Source of the DNA: a virus
Reading direction: 5' to 3' (one strand)
DNA length: 45,861 nucleotides
IMG/VR virus record: IMGVR_UViG_3300028569_000059
Coordinates: 1-45,861 of that record
Part shown: piece after piece, positions 21,583 to 30,748 of the stretch
How the letters are laid out: every line of letters starts with the position of its first letter
Position numbering within the stretch: the stretch's first letter is position 1
The notes under the pieces: generated by a model
What the model was told of the DNA's origin: nothing
Databases searched by the model: none
Seen by the model: only the letters and a program-made list of their open reading frames with translations
Program-made: the position numbers and the translations under genes

Positions 21583-21599
21583 GCCTAAATATACGAAAC
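21583..21599 (-). promoter_or_regulatory. Candidate early/middle promoter motif before DNA polymerase
   Basis: The minus strand reads GTTTCGTATATTTAGGC, ending seven bases before the ATG. It is close to the element at 5453-5467. Confidence 0.45.
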
Positions 21600-21617
21600 C
21601 TTGCTTAAGATACCAAC

Positions 21618-22301
21618 TTACTTGTAAAATTTTAAGTAGTCTTGCCGTAGGTACTTATCAAAGCTAGTCAGTCCTAAATTTTGTATTCTTCTTTTAACTA
21701 TTGCTTGGTTGGTTTTAAAAACCTGCTGAGGATCTCCGGTTAAGGTCCACGGTAAAGAAAATGCTATATACTGCTCCCAGAAGTATTTAGGGTCTTTTTG
21801 TGAAATTGCAGTGAACTGAATCTGGTCAAGCTCTAAGTATAATAACTCGTTTGCCTTTTTGCAAAAGTATCTAATATACTCCCCTACCTTGTAATCGTTT
21901 TCATCCGGTGTAGGAGTTACTCCGTAAGGTAATATCCGTACATTGTAATATGAATCTGAATACTGTTTTACTTTAAGGTAATCATCTACTAATTTTGGTT
22001 GTGAGATTTGAAAGGCTTGTTGGTTTTGTATTAGGTTTGAGCTTTCTCCCGGTGTTAGAGTTTTCACATCTAAATTAAAAGCTATTGAAACTTGCTGGTA
22101 GCCGGTTCCTGGTGCTTCAGCATCGCCAAAAGGTATAATTTCTACAGTGTTTGGATCCTGCGGTCCAGTACCAGTGAAGTACTGTCCGGTTGCAATTTGG
22201 TAATAAGGCCCAGAGTATGGTTGATTAGAGTTTCTTTCCAAGTAATTCCCTGGGTTAGCAAACAAGCCGGTCTTTACGTAGTGTTTAGGTAGGTATGCCA
22301 T
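21618..22301 (-). CDS. Baseplate or tail structural protein (unassigned)
   Basis: A 227-residue protein starting MAYLPKHYVKTGLFANPGN, with a Y/G/T-rich N-terminal third (GPYYQIATGQYFTGTGPQD) and a helical C-terminal half (GEYIRYFCKKANELLYLE). It follows the hub gene with a four-base gap, so it is part of the baseplate operon. I do not have a secure family; baseplate wedge or hub accessory is the most likely role. Confidence 0.6.
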   Translation of the reverse strand: MAYLPKHYVKTGLFANPGNYLERNSNQPYSGPYYQIATGQYFTGTGPQDPNTVEIIPFGDAEAPGTGYQQVSIAFNLDVKTLTPGESSNLIQNQQAFQISQPKLVDDYLKVKQYSDSYYNVRILPYGVTPTPDENDYKVGEYIRYFCKKANELLYLELDQIQFTAISQKDPKYFWEQYIAFSLPWTLTGDPQQVFKTNQAIVKRRIQNLGLTSFDKYLRQDYLKFYK

Positions 22302-22305
22302 AATG

Positions 22306-25300
22306 TTAGAAATTTGTATTAAGTTCTATTACTTTATCATACCACCGGGCATTGGCATTTGGTTTTCCATATTCAGCAGTAGGTACTGCAAAAACAAAAC
22401 GTCCTTTAACTTGATTGAGTCTATTAATTTCAGAAACAAATAATTTTTTATGGTCTGGGGTTAGACTGCTTAAAGGCAATTTGTTTTGCCATACCGGACG
22501 TGGTCGGTTGGTCAATATCTGAATATTAAATAACTGCTTTATACGGAGAACAGCTGTAGCTTCATCATCATCCAAAATACCTTTTAAGCTTTTTAATAAA
22601 GGTTCTCGCCGGTCCCCAAAATCATCCTTCAGTTCAAAAATAGATTTTAATTCTTGAACGTAGAATTTATAGTTTTTAATTGAGGTCTGCTCCTGAACGC
22701 TTGGACCTTCTAACCCGGGGTTTTGATATACTCTATCGTCACGTACATCTATATAAGCCTGCCCAGGTACTCCGTATACTTCTAAGGTATAAGTCTGCGG
22801 TGTTGCTCCGGCGGGATATAAAGTATCTATGATCTGTTTCATAGCCCCTCTCGATCCTCCGGATTTAAGTTGAGGTAAGATACAGCCTTCAGAGTCTGTA
22901 GGCTTGTTTCCTACATGTACTAAAACTCCTTGCCTGTACGGCGGATCACTAAGACGTAACACCTCTCCTAATCCGGGATTGTTGGTTGCTTTAGATTTAG
23001 TAAACCGGTAAGTACCCGGAGGTATGCAGCTTACTCTGCTTGCATTTCCTTTCCACGGTCTTTCTACTGTATCATAACTGTAAATTACTTTGCCGGCACT
23101 GTCTAATAATTGTAATTCACCGCTTGTTTGAACTCCGTTATCTTTCAAACGTTTAAGTCTCAAACGAAGTCCGGAAGAACTTCCCACCGGCCATGCCAGA
23201 GTTCCTGTGTTTTGTGTGGTAGCTGTCCCTGTTCCGGTTCCGGTTGTGTTTGTCCCTTGACCGACTCCTGTAAAATCTTGAGCGGCTGTAGTTGTTACTG
23301 TCTCCGGTACAACATTGGTATCTATTTTGGTTATCCATTTATTATCAAAAACTTCATGAGTTATACCGGTTATGATAAACTGCAAGGTATTTGGGTAGTT
23401 GTATGGAAGGAAATCTTGGTTTATTTTAAACCTCTGGTAAATTTTCATTCCCGATAGTCCGTCGAAGGTTAGATTTAAGTTGATAGGTATAAATCCTAAG
23501 GAACCTCCTTTGGTACTTTCAGCTGATATTCCGGAAGCAGCTTCGGTAAATTCAAGCATGTTGTTCATAATAGTACCCATCTCTTCTGTTTTTTGCAAAT
23601 CCCAAGAGTATGCTACTATTCCTTCCAGGTATGCTTTATACTCTTCCCGGAGATTATTATTTTTCCTTTCTAGTTTTTTAAAATCTTCTTCTGTTTGTTC
23701 AGAAGTGCCTTGATTTTGTTTTTTAATAAGTACTCTATCTACCAGTCCTTGGTTCCAGGTAGCAAATGCAGTTGCATCAGCTCCTTTAACTGCACCATTA
23801 GCTTGTGCACCTATTGTTACTGTGCTTGCTAGGGCATTAGTAATGCTTGTTCTAATACCAAAATCAGTAACAAAAGTTCCTTTGCTTCCGGGGGTCAATC
23901 CGTAGATAGAGAATTCAGCCAATCGTCGTTCTGTGGCCTGTATAGAGGGTATTGGATGCTGGTCTAGAATATAAAGACGGCTTTCCTGCTCATCCACTAC
24001 AGGTTCTAGAGTATTAATACCACCTAAGCTTTGGCTAATACCATCGCAGATTTTTTGTATAAGGTCGTAAAAATTTACTTTGTTAGATTTATCACGTATT
24101 TCGAAAGCTTGCCTTAAGAGAAAAGCAAGGTTAACATATACGTTCATTAAAAATCCAACATCTGGGTAGGTTGCTCGGTCTGTAGCTTTAGGAATAAAGC
24201 TACCGGCTTCCGGTATTTCATTAAATACTTTATAAGTGACCGGTGTATCGTTTTCTTGAAGAGTTACCTCTGTTTTAATAATACAGACACTCGGGTTGAC
24301 CGATATTGTGTAAGGTGTTCTGTAAATAAGATTACTTGCTACGTCTGTGTCTACTTTAAGTAAGGGGACTTTAGCATCTGTATCTACATACAACATACCC
24401 TTTTCCCATAAGTAATTTAAAAGTGCCCCAAACCTGATATAATAAGCTTCTTTAGAATCCCCATAAGCTGACCCTATTATCCCAACAGCATCATGGTCGG
24501 AGCCGTTAAGGAGTCTTACACTCACCTCGGTGTTAGGCACCGGTATAGATTCGCTATATAAAAGTAAATTTTCTTTGAGCTTCCAGGCTAGGTTACCTAT
24601 GGCATCTAAGTTACGGAGCAAGTCGATAACCTGTGCATCTGTTGTTGCTTTGTCTAAAGCAGATTGTGTGTTTTCTAAATTCTTTTTTTCCTCTTCTGTT
24701 AATACTATTCTATCATCGTCTGCTTGAACATTAGCTTTCAAAGATTCAATAACATCCCCGTAACTAATTACTGAAAGAGTGATATCATAGTAACCGTCCG
24801 GAGTGAAAGACCAATCAAAGTTTCTAATCTGGCCAAACACTGCATCATAGTTTCCAGCAGTCTCTTGTCGTTTTTTCTCAATTGCATCAATTAATGCATA
24901 GTGATCTCCTTTGTATTTGGATCCTCCATTACCTAAAAAATCACCTGTTACTGTGTTAGATTCTACAAACTGTTGGAAGTTTTCATTATTATCAAAATAA
25001 AGACTATGTCCAAATTCAACTAAGACTGAATATCCAAGTCTAAGGTAGAGTAGGTCTATATAATAGAACTGCTCCCTTGAGTAGGCTCTCATTTGAATAG
25101 TAGTCTCTCTAACAGATCCTCGGTTGCGGTTCTTAGTTTCTAAAGAAAGTATACCGGGTGCTGGCCTGTAACCTTGTTCAAAACCAAATTTGTCATAAGC
25201 TCCTAAACCCCCTAACGGTGCTAGGTTTAAGGACGTTCCTCCAAATAAAGTATAGTATTTTGCAATATCATCAATCCCAGATGGTACATCGAACTTTGCT

Positions 25301-25464
25301 CTTTCAGATACCAGAATAGAGGATGTTAATTTAATCCAGGCAGATTTAGCATTTTGTTCTAATAAGGTCTGTGTATTTCTTTCCTGTAGAGCTAATTTCT
25401 TCTGCCGTACGTTAATTTGATCTATTACGTAGTCTTTAAAACCTTCTCCTATAATATTTCCCAT
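22306..25464 (-). CDS. Baseplate hub protein with DUF5675 cell-wall domain
   Basis: A 1052-residue protein. The N-terminal 700 residues have features of a baseplate hub or spike protein: FEQGYRPAPGILSLETKNR, RLGYSVLVEFGHSLYF, DWSFTPDGYYDITLSVISYGD, and LNLTFDGLSGMKIYQRF before a beta-rich stretch. A Gly/Thr-rich linker (about 735-760) joins a domain at about 760-900 that resembles DUF5675, with SCIPPGTYRF and LVHVGNKPTDSEGCILP; its H...S-x-GC pattern recalls the L,D-transpeptidase (YkuD) active site. The final 150 residues are unassigned. I infer that it forms the tail tip and attacks peptidoglycan during DNA entry. Confidence 0.75.
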   Translation of the reverse strand: MGNIIGEGFKDYVIDQINVRQKKLALQERNTQTLLEQNAKSAWIKLTSSILVSERAKFDVPSGIDDIAKYYTLFGGTSLNLAPLGGLGAYDKFGFEQGYRPAPGILSLETKNRNRGSVRETTIQMRAYSREQFYYIDLLYLRLGYSVLVEFGHSLYFDNNENFQQFVESNTVTGDFLGNGGSKYKGDHYALIDAIEKKRQETAGNYDAVFGQIRNFDWSFTPDGYYDITLSVISYGDVIESLKANVQADDDRIVLTEEEKKNLENTQSALDKATTDAQVIDLLRNLDAIGNLAWKLKENLLLYSESIPVPNTEVSVRLLNGSDHDAVGIIGSAYGDSKEAYYIRFGALLNYLWEKGMLYVDTDAKVPLLKVDTDVASNLIYRTPYTISVNPSVCIIKTEVTLQENDTPVTYKVFNEIPEAGSFIPKATDRATYPDVGFLMNVYVNLAFLLRQAFEIRDKSNKVNFYDLIQKICDGISQSLGGINTLEPVVDEQESRLYILDQHPIPSIQATERRLAEFSIYGLTPGSKGTFVTDFGIRTSITNALASTVTIGAQANGAVKGADATAFATWNQGLVDRVLIKKQNQGTSEQTEEDFKKLERKNNNLREEYKAYLEGIVAYSWDLQKTEEMGTIMNNMLEFTEAASGISAESTKGGSLGFIPINLNLTFDGLSGMKIYQRFKINQDFLPYNYPNTLQFIITGITHEVFDNKWITKIDTNVVPETVTTTAAQDFTGVGQGTNTTGTGTGTATTQNTGTLAWPVGSSSGLRLRLKRLKDNGVQTSGELQLLDSAGKVIYSYDTVERPWKGNASRVSCIPPGTYRFTKSKATNNPGLGEVLRLSDPPYRQGVLVHVGNKPTDSEGCILPQLKSGGSRGAMKQIIDTLYPAGATPQTYTLEVYGVPGQAYIDVRDDRVYQNPGLEGPSVQEQTSIKNYKFYVQELKSIFELKDDFGDRREPLLKSLKGILDDDEATAVLRIKQLFNIQILTNRPRPVWQNKLPLSSLTPDHKKLFVSEINRLNQVKGRFVFAVPTAEYGKPNANARWYDKVIELNTNF

Positions 25465-25465
25465 A

Positions 25466-25762
25466 TTATGAGTTTATTTGATTGAATGTATTTACTACAT
25501 CTACTGGGTTGAAAGGAATTCTAATCTGGGTTCCTGAAGGAGGTGTAAGTGAGTTTTGAGGTAAGTTTCTATTAGCAATTGAAATAACCCACCATAGTGA
25601 ACTATCTCCGTAGTATTGCTGGGCTAGATTATCAAAACGACCTTCTTCTGAGACGATCACGTAAATGTCGTTTTCATCAAAAGGTATCTCCGGATAGCGA
25701 ACTGTTTGATAGGCCCGCTTACCGTTATATTTTGTTTCTGGTATATTTTGGTATCTATTCAT
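25466..25762 (-). CDS. LysM-like baseplate wedge protein (gp53 type)
   Basis: A 98-residue protein whose C-terminal part IYVIVSEEGRFDNLAQQYYG, then LWWVISIANRNLP and GTQIRIPFNP, is a LysM-type fold as found in T4 gp53 and P2 gpX. In such phages this protein joins the wedge to the central hub. It lies directly between the hub gene and a large tail gene, with one-base contacts at both ends. Confidence 0.8.
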   Translation of the reverse strand: MNRYQNIPETKYNGKRAYQTVRYPEIPFDENDIYVIVSEEGRFDNLAQQYYGDSSLWWVISIANRNLPQNSLTPPSGTQIRIPFNPVDVVNTFNQINS

Positions 25763-27867
25763 TAACTGCTATAATTGTTATTGTATCCGTTGTTAAGTGC
25801 AATATAGCGTTGATTTCCAAAAGTTGCAACGTTTCCGTCTGCTGCGTAAGTATTTTTTTGTAGTTCTGGGATAAATGTATGTATTGGTGTGAATTGGAAT
25901 CCAGATACTTTAATCATGTGTGGCAATTCTTTTACTAAATCATCTCCTCTGTTTTCAGGATCTGTAAATCCTTTATCATTTATTCCGATCTCCCAGGTCG
26001 ATTGGTCTGTAAGTTCATAAGTCAGGCCTTTAACAAACCCGGGCTGTTCGTAAACATAACCTCCGATTGTTAACTGGCATAAAACCCCTCTCATAAATCC
26101 ATTATTATAATCAGGAGCCAGGCTTGAGGCTAGGTAATTTAGTTTCTTATACATTGGTATAAGCTCTTCCCTAGATTGAGCATATACTGTCCACCCTAAA
26201 GAAATGCTTCTATCAAATCCTTGGTATGTCCAAAAATTTTCTCCTCTACCTACATAACGGTGGGGAGTCCATTCTGAACTGTAATTGTCGGTAATACCGT
26301 CTAAGAATGCTCTGAAATGAATAAAGGTTTTTCTATTGCTTCCTCCGGAATCAAGAACAGCTATTCTAAACTTAACTAAGTCGTTAACGTCTTTTTCACT
26401 ATCTTGTGCAACATTAGCTGATTGGTATAAAGGAAGTGCATTTATAGTATCTAAAGCTCCTAAATTTTGACCGGTTACTAAACTAACCTTACCTTTAGTG
26501 TAGTCGCTTACATTACCCTTTAGTCCAGGATCTCCTAAATGAACCCGTTGTTCAATATTCTCTTCAGTGTAAGAAGGTGCTAGTACGTCAGCACCGACTG
26601 CTTTTGCATCATTTCCCCTATTTCTAAAAGCAGTTCTAAAGTCTTGAATTTGTCCGGCGGTTCTATAACTAGGTGCATCTTTAAGTTCCTGCTGGGTGTA
26701 GGTAAAGGATTCTAAGTTATCTAAAATCTCTTCCTGATTTCTGCCTCCTAGTTCTAAATCCTCAGTAGGTCTAGATGTAAAATCAAATTCAATGCTACTA
26801 TTTTCAATTTGAATTCTAGTAGATGTTAAAGGACCTGATATTGGTTGATATAAAGTCCTGTCTAGTTTATTTTCTTTTGCATACTTTGAGTTTGCATTCT
26901 GATCTATACCAGAAGCCCAGGTTCCAGATGGTGCTGTTTTTAAAGTAACTAGCTTGTTGCTTCCAATAACTAAATTATTACGGACCTGCTCAGATTGTTT
27001 ATCTGCCAGTCCGGCATTATAACTTAATGAAAGGTATCTGCGATAATCAATATCCAGCTGTCTAGGATTAACAAAAGACTTATACTTTAAAGCCGGTATT
27101 GGATTTACTATATACTCCGGTACGTTTGAAGGTATTTCAATATCCGGCGGTGCTAGTAAATCGTAAGTTTCGTATAATGGGTTTTTAATTCCATCTTTTC
27201 CAAAATACCCATCTAAAGTACTTCCGGCAGTATTAACACCGGTTCTTTGATCATCCGGGATATTAATGTTTGTTAAACCTAATCCTAAAATAGATCCGGG
27301 TCCTCCTGGGTATGAATATAAGGTATTATTTAAGGTTTTTTTATTTACAAAATTATCTGTAAATTTTAAAAGTCTGTTATTCTCTAAAGACTTAATGCCA
27401 GGGCTAAAAAAATTACCCTCTATTATATCTGAATAGGCGGTTAAACTTCCCGGTGCTCCTGGTATTGGATTTTTACCTTGTTTATTAAAATGAAGACCGG
27501 TTGCTGAAACTGCAACCTGTGCTAAAGTATTAGTAGGTAAATAAGCTCCCTCATTTAAACCTTTGGGACTGGTTTGAGTTTGTACTCCCTGTCTTGAAAG
27601 TACATTTTGCTTAATAGTAAAAAAAGGACCCTGGAATGTATTACCGGTTAATAGTAGCTTGGTTAACCTAGAAACATCATCAGCTGTTCTGCTGATAGCC
27701 AGAGTACCTCCTCTAGTTAGTACATCCAACCCTCCGGTATTTCCGACCGCACTGAAGCTGTCAGGTATAGGTTTTTGAACAAACGGTTGATTGCTTGATC
27801 CTCCACCTATCCTGTCCTTGCCGTATTTTAACGACTTAAGGTCAGTTTGCAGGTCGATTAATGCCAT
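25762..27867 (-). CDS. Large baseplate/tail protein (tube-initiator-like, uncertain)
   Basis: A 701-residue protein. The N-terminal 450 residues are low in charge and rich in N, G, L and P. The C-terminal part (about 500-670) has the look of tail-tube-fold baseplate proteins: FIHFRAFLDGITDNYSSEWT, YVGRGENFWTYQGFDRSISL, GYVYEQPGFVKGLTYELTDQ. T4 gp48 and gp54, which nucleate the tube, are possible counterparts, but that match is from fold impression and position only. Translationally linked to its neighbours by TAATG. Confidence 0.6.
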   Translation of the reverse strand: MALIDLQTDLKSLKYGKDRIGGGSSNQPFVQKPIPDSFSAVGNTGGLDVLTRGGTLAISRTADDVSRLTKLLLTGNTFQGPFFTIKQNVLSRQGVQTQTSPKGLNEGAYLPTNTLAQVAVSATGLHFNKQGKNPIPGAPGSLTAYSDIIEGNFFSPGIKSLENNRLLKFTDNFVNKKTLNNTLYSYPGGPGSILGLGLTNINIPDDQRTGVNTAGSTLDGYFGKDGIKNPLYETYDLLAPPDIEIPSNVPEYIVNPIPALKYKSFVNPRQLDIDYRRYLSLSYNAGLADKQSEQVRNNLVIGSNKLVTLKTAPSGTWASGIDQNANSKYAKENKLDRTLYQPISGPLTSTRIQIENSSIEFDFTSRPTEDLELGGRNQEEILDNLESFTYTQQELKDAPSYRTAGQIQDFRTAFRNRGNDAKAVGADVLAPSYTEENIEQRVHLGDPGLKGNVSDYTKGKVSLVTGQNLGALDTINALPLYQSANVAQDSEKDVNDLVKFRIAVLDSGGSNRKTFIHFRAFLDGITDNYSSEWTPHRYVGRGENFWTYQGFDRSISLGWTVYAQSREELIPMYKKLNYLASSLAPDYNNGFMRGVLCQLTIGGYVYEQPGFVKGLTYELTDQSTWEIGINDKGFTDPENRGDDLVKELPHMIKVSGFQFTPIHTFIPELQKNTYAADGNVATFGNQRYIALNNGYNNNYSS

Positions 27868-28097
27868 TATTCAGGTAGGTTATCTAAATAAGGAAATTTG
27901 CCGATAATAGTTGGTGTTTTACCATCCCAGTCTAAAGTAGAAGGTTGTGGGTTGCCTGGTAATCTTGGATTTCCATTAATTGAATATTCATTATGAAGCT
28001 TTGATTGTTTGGCTACATTCTGAAACTGTGGTGGAGTCTTACCGTCATACTGAGCAAGTACTGAACCTTGTCCTTGAAGTTTATCTAATAGTCCCAT
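27867..28097 (-). CDS. Small tail-associated protein
   Basis: A 76-residue proline- and glycine-rich protein starting MGLLDKLQGQGSVLAQYDGK and ending GKTPTIIGKFPYLDNLPE; the phrase DGKTPP/DGKTPT occurs twice. It lies first in the baseplate operon with a TATTTATA motif 15 bases upstream. Role unknown, probably a virion component. Confidence 0.6.
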   Translation of the reverse strand: MGLLDKLQGQGSVLAQYDGKTPPQFQNVAKQSKLHNEYSINGNPRLPGNPQPSTLDWDGKTPTIIGKFPYLDNLPE

Positions 28098-28112
28098 GGT
28101 CTTTTAATTTAT

Positions 28113-28120
28113 TATAAATA
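28113..28120 (-). promoter_or_regulatory. Candidate late promoter motif (baseplate operon)
   Basis: TATTTATA (minus) in AAATATTTATAATAAATTAAAAG, 15 bases before the ATG at 28097. It would serve the run of baseplate genes down to 21618. Confidence 0.55.
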
Positions 28121-28125
28121 TTTGG

Positions 28126-30444
28126 TTATTGTAGTTTAGAAGTACCGACAGCAAAGGCTGTTCCTGCTGCTGTAGTTCCAATACGTACTGTACCTTCTTT
28201 CTGGTTAATTTTGCTGAGTAATCCGGTCATATTTTTCAATTCCTGCATAACAGCATCTCCAGAAAGTCCTCCTTGTCTGGCTGCTGCAGCCGACTGTCCT
28301 ATACCGGTTCCGGCAACTACTGTATCTCCCCGATCTAAAGAATATGTTCCTTTTGGACCTGATACAATCAAACCTCCATCTGGGGAAATCATACCGTCCT
28401 TTATCGATGTAGCACTTGCAGCCAGCATGCTTAAAAGTCCAGCAACTGCTATACCTCCTAAAGCCAGTCCTACAGGCCCTCCTAATGCAGAAGAAGCAAA
28501 GATATTACTTATGGCTGTTGCTAAAGCCCGACGTGCTAGTATGGCAGTAACTCCTGCCAGAGCAATGGTTAGAGGTATGCTATCCCTAAGTCCCTGTACT
28601 AGGTAACCTATGCCTTGTCCAATTAGGTCAAAACCTGCGATTAACGGGGATAACAAGAAATTAATAGCCGGTAATACGTTGGTGACTAAATCAACCAAGG
28701 GTGATACTATTTTTAAGATTGGTTCTGCTAGTCCTACAAATAAATCCTGTAGTTTTGTTATTGCTGCATTAAACCGTTCCTGTACTGTTTGAGTCTGTAG
28801 CATATTAGCTAAAGATTCATTTCCTAGTTTATTAGCAATCTCATCTTGAGATAAACCTTGGGCTACTAATTTATTATATTCTTCTTGAAGATTTCCTTCT
28901 ACAGCTCCTAGTTTTGCTAGAGCCTCTCTCTCCATTAAAGACTTAGCTAGGTCCTCTCTACTCAATCCTACAGCTTTGGCTAAAGCCTCTTGCTGTAAAA
29001 CATTCATTGCAGCAAAATCAGCTGCAGTACCTACTTGTTTTGCAATCTCCTCTGAGACTGTTGCTAGGTCGTTATTTAAAGCCGCTTGTCTTGCTTTTTC
29101 TAGAGTAAGGTCCTTACCTACTAGTAGTTCGGCTTCAAGTTCTGATGTTATTGAATCTTCAAATTGTAGAAGAGAATTGCTTATACTTGCAACCTCTTCT
29201 AAAGTTAAACCTAAAGCCTTTGCTTGAACTATTGCCTTAGCTAGGGCATTAGGCTGTGCACCAATAGAAAGTAAAGTTGCTTTAGAAACCTGACTGATGG
29301 ACTCTAAAATTTCCCTTTCGTTTAATGCTAGGTTATTCTGAAGTGCTAGAGCCTTGGCTTGTCCTAAGAAGTTTTTGGTAACATCCTCAGTATTTTGTCC
29401 GGTAACTACACTAATATCAGAAAGAGCTCCTAAAGTTTCTGCTGTTAACCCGACAGTGTCTTTTAACTGCTGGAAGGTTTCTAAGTTCTCTTGACTAATT
29501 TGAGCAAAAGTACCGTACCTATTATTAATATCAATAAAAGCATCTCCAAGTCCGGCTGTACTAACATTAAGTAAGTATGCAGTATTTGCTGCTTGAGTTA
29601 ATTCTGAGGTTATTCCTAGAGCTTGATCATAAGATATTCCAAAGTTCTTAGCAATTTTACCTGCTTGATCATCAACAGCTACTAATGCACTTACTAGTTG
29701 CTCTCCTAAAAATACAGGATCTGCTAATCCTTTAACTAAATTTTTGCCTAGTGTAGCAGCTCCTTGACCGGCTATCTTAAATTTCTGACCTAAAGTTGCT
29801 GCCATGCTACCGCCGTCGGTTAACTCGTCGGCTAGGTCAATCATAGCATCCTTAGATTCTGTTAAGGCATCATTAACTATACCAAAATCAAAACCTAATT
29901 TTTTAAGACCTTCTCCTATACCTCCAACTATACCTCCGGCAAGACCTAAGGACTTATTGTAGTTTTGAGCAATCTTTAGATTCTCTCTTGCTTGTTCTGT
30001 ATTTTCTTTCTGTAAATCGTAAGCATCAGCCAAAGCAACTACAGTTGCAATATCGTAATCCAGTGCAGCACTAGTGGTGTATAGGTATTGTTCTCTTTCA
30101 GTCTGGGTTTTGGCTAAAATTTCACGAATTTGCTCTTGAGTAAAGCCTTGATTGCTTAACTGTTTGTTAATCTCGATTGTGAGTTTTTGCTGGGCTTTTC
30201 GAGACTTTACAAATTCTTTCTGTGCTTCTGTTGTTGATTTTAAACCACGGCTAACATCCTGAAAGTTTCCTAAAACCTCTTTAGAGCTAGCAGCAACATT
30301 CTTTAAAGCAGTCTGTAAGGCTTTAGCATCTTCAGATGTAAGTGAAGTAAGCCTTGCAATGTCCTGAAAATATTGTACAATATCTCGGGATTCACTGAGT
30401 CTTTTTATAATTTCTTCGACTTTTCTATCAATAGCATCTGTCAT
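28126..30444 (-). CDS. Tail tape measure protein
   Basis: A 772-residue protein. The first 180 residues are coiled-coil-like, the long middle is helical and alanine-rich (repeated LA.A, QA.AL), and several hydrophobic helices lie around 600-700 (LLSPLIAGFDLIGQGIGYLV, GPVGLALGGIAVAGLLSML). The C-terminus is glycine-rich. This composition, with the position directly after the tail assembly chaperone pair, is typical of a tape measure, which sets tail length and leaves the tail during DNA entry. A TATTTATA motif lies 10 bases upstream. Confidence 0.85.
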   Translation of the reverse strand: MTDAIDRKVEEIIKRLSESRDIVQYFQDIARLTSLTSEDAKALQTALKNVAASSKEVLGNFQDVSRGLKSTTEAQKEFVKSRKAQQKLTIEINKQLSNQGFTQEQIREILAKTQTEREQYLYTTSAALDYDIATVVALADAYDLQKENTEQARENLKIAQNYNKSLGLAGGIVGGIGEGLKKLGFDFGIVNDALTESKDAMIDLADELTDGGSMAATLGQKFKIAGQGAATLGKNLVKGLADPVFLGEQLVSALVAVDDQAGKIAKNFGISYDQALGITSELTQAANTAYLLNVSTAGLGDAFIDINNRYGTFAQISQENLETFQQLKDTVGLTAETLGALSDISVVTGQNTEDVTKNFLGQAKALALQNNLALNEREILESISQVSKATLLSIGAQPNALAKAIVQAKALGLTLEEVASISNSLLQFEDSITSELEAELLVGKDLTLEKARQAALNNDLATVSEEIAKQVGTAADFAAMNVLQQEALAKAVGLSREDLAKSLMEREALAKLGAVEGNLQEEYNKLVAQGLSQDEIANKLGNESLANMLQTQTVQERFNAAITKLQDLFVGLAEPILKIVSPLVDLVTNVLPAINFLLSPLIAGFDLIGQGIGYLVQGLRDSIPLTIALAGVTAILARRALATAISNIFASSALGGPVGLALGGIAVAGLLSMLAASATSIKDGMISPDGGLIVSGPKGTYSLDRGDTVVAGTGIGQSAAAARQGGLSGDAVMQELKNMTGLLSKINQKEGTVRIGTTAAGTAFAVGTSKLQ

Positions 30445-30454
30445 ACCTTATAGG

Positions 30455-30462
30455 TATAAATA
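30455..30462 (-). promoter_or_regulatory. Candidate late promoter motif (tape measure)
   Basis: TATTTATA (minus) in AACTATTTATACCTATAAGG, 10 bases before the ATG of the tape measure gene. Confidence 0.5.
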
Positions 30463-30468
30463 GTTTAA

Positions 30469-30729
30469 TTACTTGTATTGTACCTTACCGGGGTTCAGTT
30501 TAAAAGCTTCTGCCTTATTAACATTGCCTTCAGAATCCATTAAGGTAGTCTTGTTAGAATTTTTACCCGAGGAAGCAGCTTTCATCTGCTCATTCTGGCT
30601 TTTATAATGTTCAGCAATTTTTGTGTAGGTAAATTTCCTAAGCCATATAGGCATACTATAGACTGAGTGCCAATCATACCCTCCCTGGCCGTGAAACACA
30701 ATTTCGTGAATCTCGGAAAACAGGAACAT
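30469..30729 (-). CDS. Candidate tail assembly chaperone extension (GT-type)
   Basis: An 86-residue frame starting MFLFSEIHEIVFHGQGGYDW, ending in a basic, polar tail. It lies just upstream of the tape measure and just after the gp26-like gene. The same frame stays open upstream of the ATG, back through the end of the gp26-like gene and across a T7 run. It may therefore be made both from its own ATG (AAGG upstream) and as a fused product by +1 or -2 frameshifting. This matches the G/GT chaperone layout that precedes tape measures in most tailed phages. Confidence 0.65.
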   Translation of the reverse strand: MFLFSEIHEIVFHGQGGYDWHSVYSMPIWLRKFTYTKIAEHYKSQNEQMKAASSGKNSNKTTLMDSEGNVNKAEAFKLNPGKVQYK

Positions 30730-30748
30730 CCTTGCCTGACTGCTATTG

